Part shown: piece after piece, positions 11,852 through 21,733 of the stretch
Position numbering within the stretch: position 1 is the first letter of the stretch
How the letters are laid out: every line of letters starts with the position of its first letter
Origin: Cryptomeria japonica
Lineage: Eukaryota > Streptophyta > Pinopsida > Cupressales > Cupressaceae
NCBI RefSeq assembly: GCF_030272615.1
Contig: NC_081407.1
Span: forward strand, 263,860,574-263,924,573
Length of the DNA stretch: 64,000 nt
Direction: 5' to 3'
The notes under the pieces: model-generated
Told to the model about the DNA's origin: nothing
What the model saw: the letters and a program-made list of their open reading frames with translations, nothing else
The model's database searches: none
Position numbers and translations under genes: made by a program

Positions 11852-12649
11852 AAGTTAAAAATGTAAAAGAATAAGACAAATTTTAATTTGAATAATTTAT
11901 TAAGTGTTATAAATTATTGATGTCTTAATAATAGATGGGCTAGTGATTGTTTTGACTAAACATTTAGAACTTACATAGGAAATTGGGAAGATTAAATGGG
12001 CTATGGGGAGTTATTTAAAACTTATAGGCAAATATTCATCGTGAAATTTATTGGCCCTTTTGTCAATTTAATTTTAAGCACATTTTAAATATTGATTAAA
12101 ATAAAATTTTAGACTATAAAATCTAGTGCTAGGACTAAATTAATTAGTTCCTAAAAGCAATTGATGATTATTGGAGATTAATTATATCTCCATCAATTAT
12201 TTTAGAGAATTTTGATTAAATCAATCTATTGACTAAATTTGACGAGGAGATAAATTAATTAATTTAGCATTCCACATTTAAACTAAAATAGTAAGAAAGA
12301 ATGTATTAATAGGATGGAGGAAATTTGATATGCAATAAATAATTAATATAGAACCAAGTAATTATGTTAATGTCTAGTTAGTAGAAATGGATTTATTTAT
12401 GTACTAATAATCGCAACTGAAATAAGATGGACTTTTGAGTAAATTTATTATTACTCTTATAAAGTTTATTCGAACAGCTTGATAATAGGAGTTATCGTAA
12501 TTGTTATAATAGTATTTAACAACATTTAAAAATTCGCTTGGAACATCTTGTTAAGTTGTCACAACTATTTAAGTGATGGTTGCATGTAATTAAGTGTTTC
12601 AAAAAAACATTTGTTGGTTGTGTTGTGCCCAAAAAGTTTGGGCATGACA

Positions 12650-13459
12650 CATTACTCAATCCAAGTACATAAGGAAATCTTGAAGAAATTTGGAATGGAG
12701 GATTCAAAACTAGTAAGTACTCCTATGACTACCAACTGTAAATTATCATAGAATGATGAATCTGCATCTGTTGATGAGACACTTTACTGATCCATGATTG
12801 GAAAGCTACAATATGTTGTTCACAGCAGACCAGACATAGCACATGCAGTAGGTATAGTTGCAAGATTCTCTGCAGATCCTAAGGAAACACACATGACAAC
12901 AATCAAGAGAATTTTCAGATACTTGAAAGGCACTAAGGATTATGGCTTAGTATATCAGAAAGGAAATGACTTTGATTTAAAAGTTTATACTGATGCTGAT
13001 TGGGCAGGCAACATTGATGACAGGAAAAGCACAAATGGAGGAGCTTTCTTTTTAGGAGAAAGACTAGTGAGTTGGCTTAGCAAGAAACAAGGATGTGTTT
13101 CACAATCAACAGCAGAAGCTGAATACATTACTGCAGCATTGAATTGTACCAACATAGCATGGATCAAACAACTGTTGGAAGGTATAAATGAGAAAGTTAC
13201 CGAGCCAGTAACTATATTATGTGACAATACTAGTGTCATTAACATTTCAAAGAATCCTGTTATGCACTCTAAGACAAAGCACATCTCTATCAAATATCAT
13301 TATCTTATAGAAGAAGCTCAAGAGAAGAAAGTGGTGTTGGAGTATGTTAGCACAAAGGAACAAATAGTAGATATCTTCACCAAGCCACTACCAAGGGACA
13401 CTTTTGAGTATCTCATAAGTAAGTTAGGGGTCCTACCCCTATCTTCTACTCACTAGCTG
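12650..13459 (+). pseudogene. Element B reverse transcriptase end and RNase H
   Basis: The frame resumes after S1 with TQSKYI, then has a one-base deletion at about 12672 (IKEILKKFG expected). RNase H is well preserved. The first acidic motif reads VYTDADWAGNIDD (about 12985-13023), followed by STAEAEYITAA and CDNTSVINISKNP. The C-terminus VSTKEQIVDIFTKPLPRDTF is the usual copia ending, and the stop is at 13454. Stops at 12750 (TAG) and 12787 (TGA) are single-base changes. Confidence 0.9.
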
Positions 13460-13861
13460 AGTTCGGTGAAGGCATCAATTCGATGACTCTACAGAATATG
13501 TTTAGGAGTTGATGCTGATTTACACACTTTAGGAGGTTTTCTAAAGGTGTGTAGGAAACAAATACAGGGAATAGGAATTGAAGGCATAAATGCTTTGACC
13601 AAGACTAAATTGATATAAAACAGCAAGAAATCACTTCATACAGGAAGAAATTATGTTTTAGTTCTTTACTTTTTGCCATTGTTGTCAAAGGGGGAGAAGA
13701 CTGAAGAAAAAGAAGACTGAAGAGAAAAGAAGAGAAGACTAATGTATGGGGGATAATTCTGATGACAGAAGGAGAGCATTTCAGCATTTCAGAATCTCAC
13801 AGCAATCCGAATCAATTAGGTCAAATCAATTGATTTTGCCATCAATGCCAAAGGGGGAGAT
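13460..13861 (+). other. Element B 3' noncoding region with two polypurine tracts
   Basis: There is no gene here. CAAAGGGGGAGA occurs at 13686-13697 and again as CCAAAGGGGGAGA at 13848-13860, the second directly abutting the 3' LTR. Multiple tracts of this sequence before the 3' LTR are a reported Sirevirus trait. Confidence 0.88.
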
Positions 13862-15316
13862 TATTGGCATTTCAATAAGGATATTGAGAAGGTTGTTGAT
13901 GATTATGGATATAACTGATTAAGGATGTTTTACTGTCTTAATATTATTATTTTGTCATTGATGTCAAGAAATTGTTTTTCTAATTCAGTATGACGTTGCC
14001 ATATCTTGAGAAGTATGATTTTATGAGTATAAAGATGTCGGTAAAAGACACATAAAGAATATGATGAATAAGGGGAGAAATAAGTTATTCAATGGGCAAC
14101 TATTACCGAGTTAGACAATGATGAGATCATGATGTTTATATTGTTTTTATATCATACATATGTTATTGATTGTAAGGTTAATACTATACTATGTTACCGA
14201 GCAAAGAACCTAGTCGGTAAACCCTAAGGTTATCGCTATCGGTTAATGAAGGCAAAATGTCTACCAAGTGAAGTTTAGTATTTACCGAGTTGAAACCGAG
14301 TAATAACAGAATGCATTAAATGATTAAAAGCATTATTTAATGAAGGAAACTGATGAGCTGGCTATGATTAAATGATTGGTATGTCGTGAATGAAGTTTGT
14401 TAAAGAATCTATGGCAAAGGAAAATTGACAGGAAGATCTACAGCTCAAATTGAACCGCAATACCCTAGCACAAGTTCCAAGGCGGGGTAAAACATTTTCA
14501 GATCAATGAATACATTGAACCTGGACAAAGTTTGAAGATTTGATGGCTATGATTGATCATGGGAAATGTGATCAAGGAGATTAAGCAGTTGGAAAATTGT
14601 TTATAAATAAGGAACTATTGTTAAACAATGTATGCGGGAAAGTGTATGCACAGGGATGCTACATAGTGATTACCGAGCACTAAAGCTTGAAGACCTATTT
14701 TTAATAACAGAGTATAGAGCCTAGCAGATGGACAAGATTAGTTCTATGTCTATATTATATTGAGCAAATAAGAATCTGCTTTAGCATTTTAGATGTGAAG
14801 TTGCAAATAGATTTTTATTACTGTTATTTTGTGAAGTGACAGAAAATCTCTTAACCGAGTGGACTTAACAGTCTTATTTGTAAAACCCTCTAGCAAGGTG
14901 ACATTCTGATTGAGTGTTTGAAATTCTTTAACAAGGCCACTTCTAACAAGGTGAATATCCTAACAAATCTGAGGGAAATCCCTTAACCGGGTCACATCTA
15001 GCAATGTGTTTGTAATCTTTAACAGGATTTGCTTTTAACCGAGCATACTCTTGAAGAGTATATTTCTTAGTGGGTCCAAAATCCCACAGTGATTTTTCCC
15101 TATTTGGGCTTCCACGTTAAATCTAGTGTTATGAGTGTTATGATGTTTATATGTTTTTGAGTTTGCATGTTTAGCGGTTTTGGTTATATTACTAAAGTAT
15201 ATGTTACCGAGATTGAATCTAATATTTTTATGGAAGATTAAGTTTGTATGATTCACCCCCCCCTCTCATCTTATTAGCTTGGCATCTGTTCTTATCTTTA
15301 AGTATCGAAACTATCA
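13862..15316 (+). repeat. Element B 3' LTR
   Basis: It starts TATTGGCATTTC, a G-to-A change of the TGTTGG start, and ends AACTATCA at 15316. It matches 3316-4816. It carries the shared LTR box at about 15075-15140 and a C tract near 15256. The target duplication gatgg follows at 15317-15321. Confidence 0.92.
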
Positions 15317-15321
15317 GATGG

Positions 15322-17452
15322 AAACTAATCAACCTCATATCTACTAGAGAGAAGAATTGAGTATAGTGGTTTATACATTCAACAGAGTACATATCAAAGG
15401 AGTAACCGGTAATATACCTTATGAATTATGGTTTGGCAATACACCTACACTTAAGTATTTCAAAAATTTTGGTAGTAAATATTATATCAGGAGAGATGAT
15501 ACTATTGGAAAATTTGATCCTAGATATGATGAAGGCATATTTTTTGGTTATTTTAATGAAAGAAAAGCATATAAATATTATAAAAAGAGATTGTAGAGAA
15601 TTATGGAGAGTACAAATGTCAAAGTAGATGAGCTAAACAGAAGTCAAATCAGAATTTACGAGAAGGAACTGATAGTGGAAATGATTATATCTAAACTAGT
15701 AGCACCTTTACTAGAACATAGAGTTGAACCAGTTACTCCGGCAACATCACAAAATTCTACAGTGATTGAAGAAAAGGGAAGAGTAACAGAAAGTCAGAAG
15801 ACCCCTAGGTATGTGAGATTGAATCATTCAGAAGATCAAATCATTGGGGATAAGAGCAATTGAGTGATTACAAGAAGATGACTGGCAATTAATGAGGTAT
15901 GTTTAATTTCACAAATTGAACTGGTATCAATAATTGAGGCATGTAAAGATGAACATTGGATGAAAGCTATGGAAGAAGAATTAGATTAAATTGAGAAAAA
16001 TAACACATGGACTTTGGTTCCCCGACCTAAAAATAAAAATGTTATTGGAACTATATGGATTTTTAGAAATAAATTGAATGAGGATGGTCAAGTTATAAGG
16101 AATAAGGCTAGATTGGTTTGTAAAGGATATTCTTAGAAGCGAGGAATTGATTATGGAGAAACTTTTGCACCTATATCTAGGATTGAAGTTGTAAGATTAT
16201 TTATTGCATATGCTTCTTATAAAAACTACAAGGTTTATTAGATGGATGTTAAATGTGCATTCTTGAATGGGGATCTTGATGAGGAAGTTTATATTGAGCA
16301 ACCTGATGGTTTTTCCCTATTAGAAGATACAGATATGGTTTGTAGGTTAAGGAAAGCCATATATGGATTGAAACAAGTACCTAGAGATTGGTATGCAAGG
16401 CTGGATAAATATCTTTTGAAGCTTGGTTTTACTAAAGGCAGTGTTGACATCAATCTATATAATAAAATCATCGACGATGACATACTGATTGTCGAAGTAT
16501 TTGTTGATGACATTATTTTTGGAGGTGAAGATAAGTTATGCATGGAAGTTTCTAATAATATGGAGAAAGAATTTGAGATGTCTATGATTGGTGAGATAAA
16601 AAAGTTCTTAGGTTTATAGATTACTCAGACTGACAAAGGTATTTTAATCTGTCAAACTAAATATGCTAAGGAATTATTGAAGAAATTTGGTATGGGAGAT
16701 TCTAAATGGGTAAGTACTCTATGATTACAAGTGAGAAATTGACATGAAAAGATATTTCTGCACTAGTAAATCCTACAAGATACAAATCTATGATAGGAGG
16801 TCTTCTTTATTTGACTTAGACTAGGCCTGACTTTATGAATGTTGTTTGTATTGTTTCAAGATTTCAGAGTCATCCTAGAGAAAATCATGAGATGGCGGTG
16901 AAAAGTATTTTTAGATACTTACAAGGTACATCAAAATATGGTTCATGGTACCCTAAGGATGATAACTTTACTTTATGTGCATATACAGATGTTGGTTGGG
17001 TTGGAGATGTTGATGACCGAAAAAATACTTCCAGTGGAGCTTTCTTTCTTGGAAAGAAGTTGGTTTCATGGATCAGCAATAAAAAGTCATGTACTTCTTT
17101 ATCTACTGTTGAAGTTGAGTATGTTGTTGCTGCTACTAACTGTACACAAGTTTTATGGATGAAGAAAATGTTGAAGGATATAAAGGTGGATTGAGATGCT
17201 TTAGTAGTTATTAACTGTGATAACTCTGCTGCTATTGGTATATCAAAGAATCTGGTATTTCATTCTATAAACAAAACACATATCTATCAAGTATAACTTT
17301 TTGAAGGAGAAGGTGGAAGCAAGTGAAGTTAGACTAGTTTATGTGAAGACTAAAGAGCAGATTGTAGATATTTTCACTAAACCTTTATCCAAGGAATCAT
17401 TTGAGTACCTGAGAGACAGATTGAGAGTTTTCTCCCCTCCGATGGAGACTTG
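15322..17452 (+). pseudogene. Element A integrase end, reverse transcriptase and RNase H
   Basis: This is the downstream half of the A polyprotein, resuming after B. The integrase C-terminus reads VYTFNRVHIKGVTG and FGSKYYIRRDDTIGKFDP. A linker is followed by the RT motifs [20 protein letters not shown] (16242 on), AIYGLKQVPRDWYA and [11 protein letters not shown] (about 16500), with the catalytic Asp pair intact. A frameshift lies near 16720. RNase H reads AYTDVGWVGDVDDRKNTSS, and the terminal FTKPLSKESFEYL leads to a stop at 17450. Many TAG, TAA and TGA codons are present. Confidence 0.9.
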
Positions 17453-17794
17453 ATTGATGTGGCTTGGCAATCTGACATGCATTATTTGAGATACTATTCA
17501 TTCGGGCACTGATGTGGGATGCTACTACTCAGGGGGAGTAGTCAGCTCGGAGATTCAGAGGCTTATGTTTTTGCTTTGATATTTTTGTTAGATTTCTAGC
17601 ATTGATGTCAAAGGGGGGGAGATATTGATGTGAAAAGATAGAGAAAGAAAAAGAAAAATTCAAAGGGGGAGAGATATTCAGAGCTATTTTTGGGAGTTTA
17701 TTAGTTGTCTTCCACAAGGGAGACTTGTTTGGCATTTCTTGGTACTTAGATGTTTTTCACATCTAGTGTTTCCATCAATGCAAAAGGGGGAGAT
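17453..17794 (+). other. Element A 3' noncoding region with repeated polypurine tracts
   Basis: There is no gene here. Polypurine tracts of the CAAAGGGGGAGA type lie at 17609-17621, 17661-17672 and 17781-17793, with a related AGGGGGAG run at about 17531. The last abuts the LTR start. The purine-rich run 17622-17660 is also mostly A and G. Confidence 0.88.
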
Positions 17795-18200
17795 TGTTGG
17801 CCATTTGATGGAATTGATTATGTGTTGCATTGATGTTTCATCATTGATTCCAACACTAGTTGTTTGGATGCTTTATCGGCACCCTTCGGGCCCCTCTACA
17901 TTTAGTGGTTTTTGCTTAATTTGGATCCAACATGATCCGGTATAGTTTGATGATGGAATTGGCTTGTTCATAATACTTATACTCATATTTGGTCAGTTAG
18001 TTTTGGTCTGGTGATTGGATGCTATCCTTCTTTCTTAGAAGCTTGGTTTCTGGTTCCAGTGAGGGTTTTACCAACATATCTTTTTATGGAGATCTTTAAT
18101 GGATTGCATAAATGGTGTTGGTGCAACTTCTGATGGAGTTTTAGGATGTTGTTAATGATCATGTTCGAGACTTGGTGGTTGAAGATCATTGTTGTTGCGT
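17795..18200 (+). repeat. Element A 3' LTR, first part
   Basis: It starts TGTTGGCC directly after the polypurine tract and is cut at 18200 by element C. It continues at 29681. The matching part of the 5' LTR lies outside the window. Confidence 0.82.
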
Positions 18201-19623
18201 TGTTGGTATATGATGAACTGGTATGATAATATGATAATAATATATGTTGTCATTAATGTCAATAAGTACAGATTAACCGGTATGAAGATTGGAAGCAGTT
18301 GTTATTGATGATCAAGTTGGAGAGCCGGTATGAAGAGATGTAGTGAACCAGTGTCAAGGTTTCACTATGTGTGACTACCAGTTGGTAGTCTCAGCTCTAG
18401 GTTTTCTAGTTTCGCAATTTATCTTGTGTGATGCAACCAGTGATATTATGTGATGAGTTAGCTAAGAAATAAGGATGAGATTGAGATGCCATGTCAGTTT
18501 TGTGCACGTGAAGGATTTCCTTGAGGATCTTGCATATGAAGATCAACTACATTTAATGTATATCTTGAGAATGAACATACTTCTTAGCAGTATGAGAAGA
18601 AAGCATGATGGGTTACTAATTTCTATGTGCGGTGAAGAATGGACGATGCAGAATGACTTGTGATCTGTTTGAGATTTTTTTATTCTATGTAATATGTTTG
18701 GATGGTCAGGATTGGACCGCTTGTAATAGTAAACCTAAATACTTAGGGTTTAGGGTTTATGTTACCGACCTAAATGTTGTTTATAAGGTCGATGATGTTT
18801 GTTATTGTAAGTGATGGCAAAATTTGTGTGTGTGTATCCAATTGATGAGATACTTGCCAGACCAGTGAGTGAAAATTGTAGAGTGTGATTGCAAAGTAGA
18901 GGAACTGAAAAGGATCTGCCTTAGCATGTAGTGTTGTCATGAGATCATAGCTTTATCTATTGTCTTCTAATCAATTCAACAATAGGAAAATCCCTTGACC
19001 AGGTAGCTTTAACATTCTTATTGTAAGACCTCTACCCAGGTGACTCAAGTTCATTGAGCTCTTTAAATCCCCTAGCAAGGTAACCTTTAACAGGGTATAT
19101 AGCCATCCCTTAACTGGGTGATCTTTAATAGGATCGGTTCCTAGCAAAACCTTATTGTAAAGTCTTTAACCGGACTAGGCTCCTAACAGAGAAAGCTTCA
19201 AAAGAGTTCAAAACAAGCTTGTGGGTATTCATCTCCACTGTGGTTTTTCCCATTTGGGTTTCCACGTGAAAAATTTGTGTGTCATGAGTTGTGCATTTTT
19301 CATGTGATGATTTAGTATTCTTTGTTTAAGTGACTATTCATGCAGAATCTAATGGTTATGGTATTATTGATACAATACTTGCACATATGTATGGGTGAAG
19401 TAGTTATCAAGTATTGAATAATATTTAAAGCATTCAATTTTATAGGTTTAAGTTGTCTGAAGTCTTACTGTGTTTAACCGGTATTGCCATAGTTAAGTTC
19501 AATAATGAAGACAATCAGTTAGCATTATTTTAACTTTATAAGTTTTGGAGAAGTTTTTGTATGTACTGATTCACCCCCCTCTCAGTACCAGTTAGGGTAT
19601 TTATTGTTCATCATTATTCGTCA
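18201..19623 (+). repeat. Element C 5' LTR
   Basis: It matches 28239-29680. It has the shared copia LTR box (about 19236-19292: CTGTGGTTTTTCCC, GGGTTTCCACGTG) and a C tract at about 19572. From 18993 to 19200 it holds at least six degenerate copies of a motif such as CCTTAACTGGGTGA, spaced roughly 25-45 bp. Confidence 0.9.
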
Positions 19624-19625
19624 AT

Positions 19626-19637
19626 TAGTATTAGAGC
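19626..19637 (+). other. Element C primer-binding site, mutated
   Basis: TAGTATTAGAGC differs from TGGTATCAGAGC by one G-to-A and one C-to-T change. It lies two bases after the LTR end. Confidence 0.85.
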
Positions 19638-19694
19638 GACTGTAGGTCCTTGGTGATATAAGCTTAACTGCTTGAGGTAAAAGATCTTGCTTTA

Positions 19695-20343
19695 ATGATG
19701 AAGAGGTAAGGTCCTAAGTTCAATAGAGATAACTTCAAAATATGGAAGGACAAAATGAAGATTTATATCAAAACTTTGGGTGCTCAACACTTGAGTTATG
19801 TTGAGAATGCCTATATAATCCCCACTAGCATTCTTACTGATGATCAGAAAAGAGAGATTCAAGAAAATGGGCAAGTCATAGAAGCCCTTATTAGTAGTTT
19901 GTCCGATATTGAGTTCATTGATGTACAAGATAAGGAAACTCCTAAGGATGTATGGGGCACACTGGAAACTATTTATGGCGGTGATGAGCATGTCAAGCAA
20001 GCTAAGGAAGAGAGCCTTAGAGGAAAATTTGAAGGCATGAGGATGGTTGGAGGTGAGACCATTCAACAATATGGCATAAGGATCAAGACTATTGTTGGAG
20101 ATATCAAGAGAACTGGTGGAACAATTGATGATGCCACCGTTGTCAGTAAAGTTTTGAGATCATTGTTACTGGTCTATGCAATCAAAGTTGTTGCTATTCA
20201 GGAACTAAGGTCTATTGACAAAACCAAGGTATCCTCAAACTCTATCATTGCAAAGTTGACTGCATATAAGTTGAATAGCTATTATGGTAGTGTTCAGAAG
20301 ACTGAGTCAGCTTTTAGAGCATCCTTTGCACCAATCAGAAAGG
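19695..20343 (+). pseudogene. gag: Element C gag, N-terminal part, cut by S2
   Basis: The ATG at 19695 lies 57 bases after the PBS. A TAA four codons later is followed in the same frame by the gag domain: FKIWKDKMKIYIKTLGAQ, then KDVWGTLETIYGGDEHVKQ, then GETIQQYGIRIKTIV, the plant copia gag pattern also seen in B. The frame is otherwise open to the S2 insertion at 20344, and gag resumes at 24525 with the target duplication aaagg. Confidence 0.88.
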
Positions 20344-21269
20344 TGTCATGCCCAAACTTTTGGGCAAAAACGAAATAATTTTTTTTTAAAAACATAAATA
20401 CATTAAATAATCTACATTAAAAATGCAATAGATATATTTTATCTTAACTAAGGGTTAACTCAGGATTAAAAAGTGGTTTACTAAAGTTGATTTAATTAAC
20501 TAAATCAATATGGTGAGACTAATTATTCCCTAAAAGGGGTCATCACAGCTTAATTAATTACTTTAACTAAATTAATTAATTTCCCCTAAATAAAAAAAAT
20601 TCTCTAATAAAGAATTGAGAGATATTTAGTATCTCAATAGTATTTAAAATACTCAAGGCTAAATAAATAATGATAATTCATATTTAAATAATTAATTGAA
20701 CGTACGCGATTACACTTTTAAATATAACCAATAAAGTTAACCAATTCAATTATAACATTTACGAAATAAATTCATTTTATAATAAAGTCGAATATTAAGT
20801 CCCCTTAGACATTTAAATTTCAACTATTAAATATTCGGCCAATAAGGACCTCATAGGCTAAAATTTTACATTATACATTTAATAAATTTCATTAATAAAA
20901 TCCCCCAAAGGAACTTTAACCCAAACATCCATATTTATTTAAATATGAAAACTAACTATATAAAATTCTCATTAATAACCCTTGTTAATAAAATGTAATC
21001 AATTATATGAATAATATAGCTATATAAAAAATAATCCCCAATTTTAATTAAACCTTGATAATATTAAAAATCAATTTCACCCTAGTCAATATTAGGAGTT
21101 AATTAATCCCACATATTGACTATAGTTAAATTGGGGGGGGGGATTTCTTTTTCAATTTTTAAAACGAATTTCCCCCTCATTTCATTTTAATATTATCTAA
21201 ATGCAAACCCTAACTAGGGTTGATATATTCTTATAACTTAACCTATTCTTTTTATTCTTTCCAAAAGCT

Positions 21270-21297
21270 AACCCTAACCCGAAAATGGGTTAGGGTT
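21270..21297 (-). other. Hairpin at the edge of the S2 GC island
   Basis: The arms AACCCTAACCC (21270-21280) and GGGTTAGGGTT (21287-21297) form a perfect 11 bp stem with a 6 nt loop. It corresponds in place and loop size to the hairpin at 11675-11700 in S1. Confidence 0.75.
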
Positions 21298-21399
21298 GCT
21301 TATCTTAACATATCATATTATTTTTATTATTTTTGTCTTTGGTGTGTGTGTGTGTGTTTGTGTTCCAGGTTTCAAGGTGATGAGGAGGGAGAAGGGAGG

Positions 21400-21660
21400 C
21401 CGAATAGTCTTCAAAGGGGGCGGGGGGCGGGGCGGCGGGGTCAAACAAGTTCACCACAGTGGATGGCGATGGCGGCTCTCGGGCAACACCGCAGACACCC
21501 ACAGTGGTGGCCGATGCCACTCACTATGGATGCCCACAGTGGTGGCCGTGAGCCATCCAGTATGGTTACTCACAGTGTCGGCCCTGTGTTGTCCACTATG
21601 GTTACCCACAGTGGCGGCCCATGCTGTCCACTGTGGTTGGTGACAACTGCCCACTGTGAT
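21400..21660 (-). repeat. GC island in S2 with a 36 bp tandem repeat
   Basis: CCCACAGTGG-type units start at 21498, 21533, 21569 and 21605, a period of 35-36 bp. Each is followed by GGCC and a variable spacer. The island starts with a G-rich run at 21414-21440. Open frames here are a by-product of composition and are not shared with S1. Confidence 0.8.
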
Positions 21661-21698
21661 TTACAATAGTGCCTCAGCTAGGCCGAAAACATGCATTA

Positions 21699-21702
<4 letters not shown>

Positions 21703-21730
<28 letters not shown>
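21703..21730 (+). repeat. (TA)14 microsatellite in S2
   Basis: An uninterrupted TA run bordering the GC island. Confidence 0.95.

Positions 21731-21733
<3 letters not shown>

Larger units (their letters stand above)
8234..12649 (+). mobile_element. Element S1: 4.4 kb solo-LTR-like insertion
   Basis: It starts TGTAAGGGC at 8234 and ends GGGCATGACA at 12649. Perfect 5 bp duplications catta lie at 8229-8233 and 12650-12654, so TG...CA ends and target duplication show an LTR-type integration. I find no internal direct terminal repeat, PBS or polymerase. S2 (20344-24519, opposite orientation) is homologous along its length; examples are 8850-8940 against 24060-24130, 9840-9990 against 22900-23010, and 10265-10350 against 22590-22660. 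The best reading is a solo LTR from a family with LTRs over 4 kb; a non-coding LARD-like element is the alternative. Short open frames inside are not conserved between S1 and S2. Confidence 0.88.
3287..15316 (+). mobile_element. Element B: Sirevirus-like Ty1/copia with element S1 inside
   Basis: B is complete: 5' LTR 3287-4816, PBS 4819-4830, gag-pol 4882-8233, then 12650-13459 after insertion S1, polypurine tracts, and 3' LTR 13862-15316. It is flanked by perfect 5 bp target duplications gatgg (3282-3286 and 15317-15321) inside the A integrase. Over the first 175 bp of the two LTRs I count about nine mismatches, so the copy is not recent. Twenty-nine extra bases precede the 5' LTR body. Confidence 0.92.

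Noticed and set aside
18740-18770. Telomere-like GGGTTTAGGGTTT in C LTRs (also near 28785)
   Set aside because: Only about two units, and present in both LTRs of C, so it is part of the LTR and not an interstitial telomere array.
21498-21625. CRISPR-like regular repeats
   Set aside because: This is plant nuclear DNA; the units are degenerate and their spacers are partly repeated as well. A GC minisatellite explains them.
21220-21669. 149- and 115-codon open frames on the plus strand in S2
   Set aside because: They are produced by the 36 bp repeat and GC island and have no counterpart in S1, which is in the same family.
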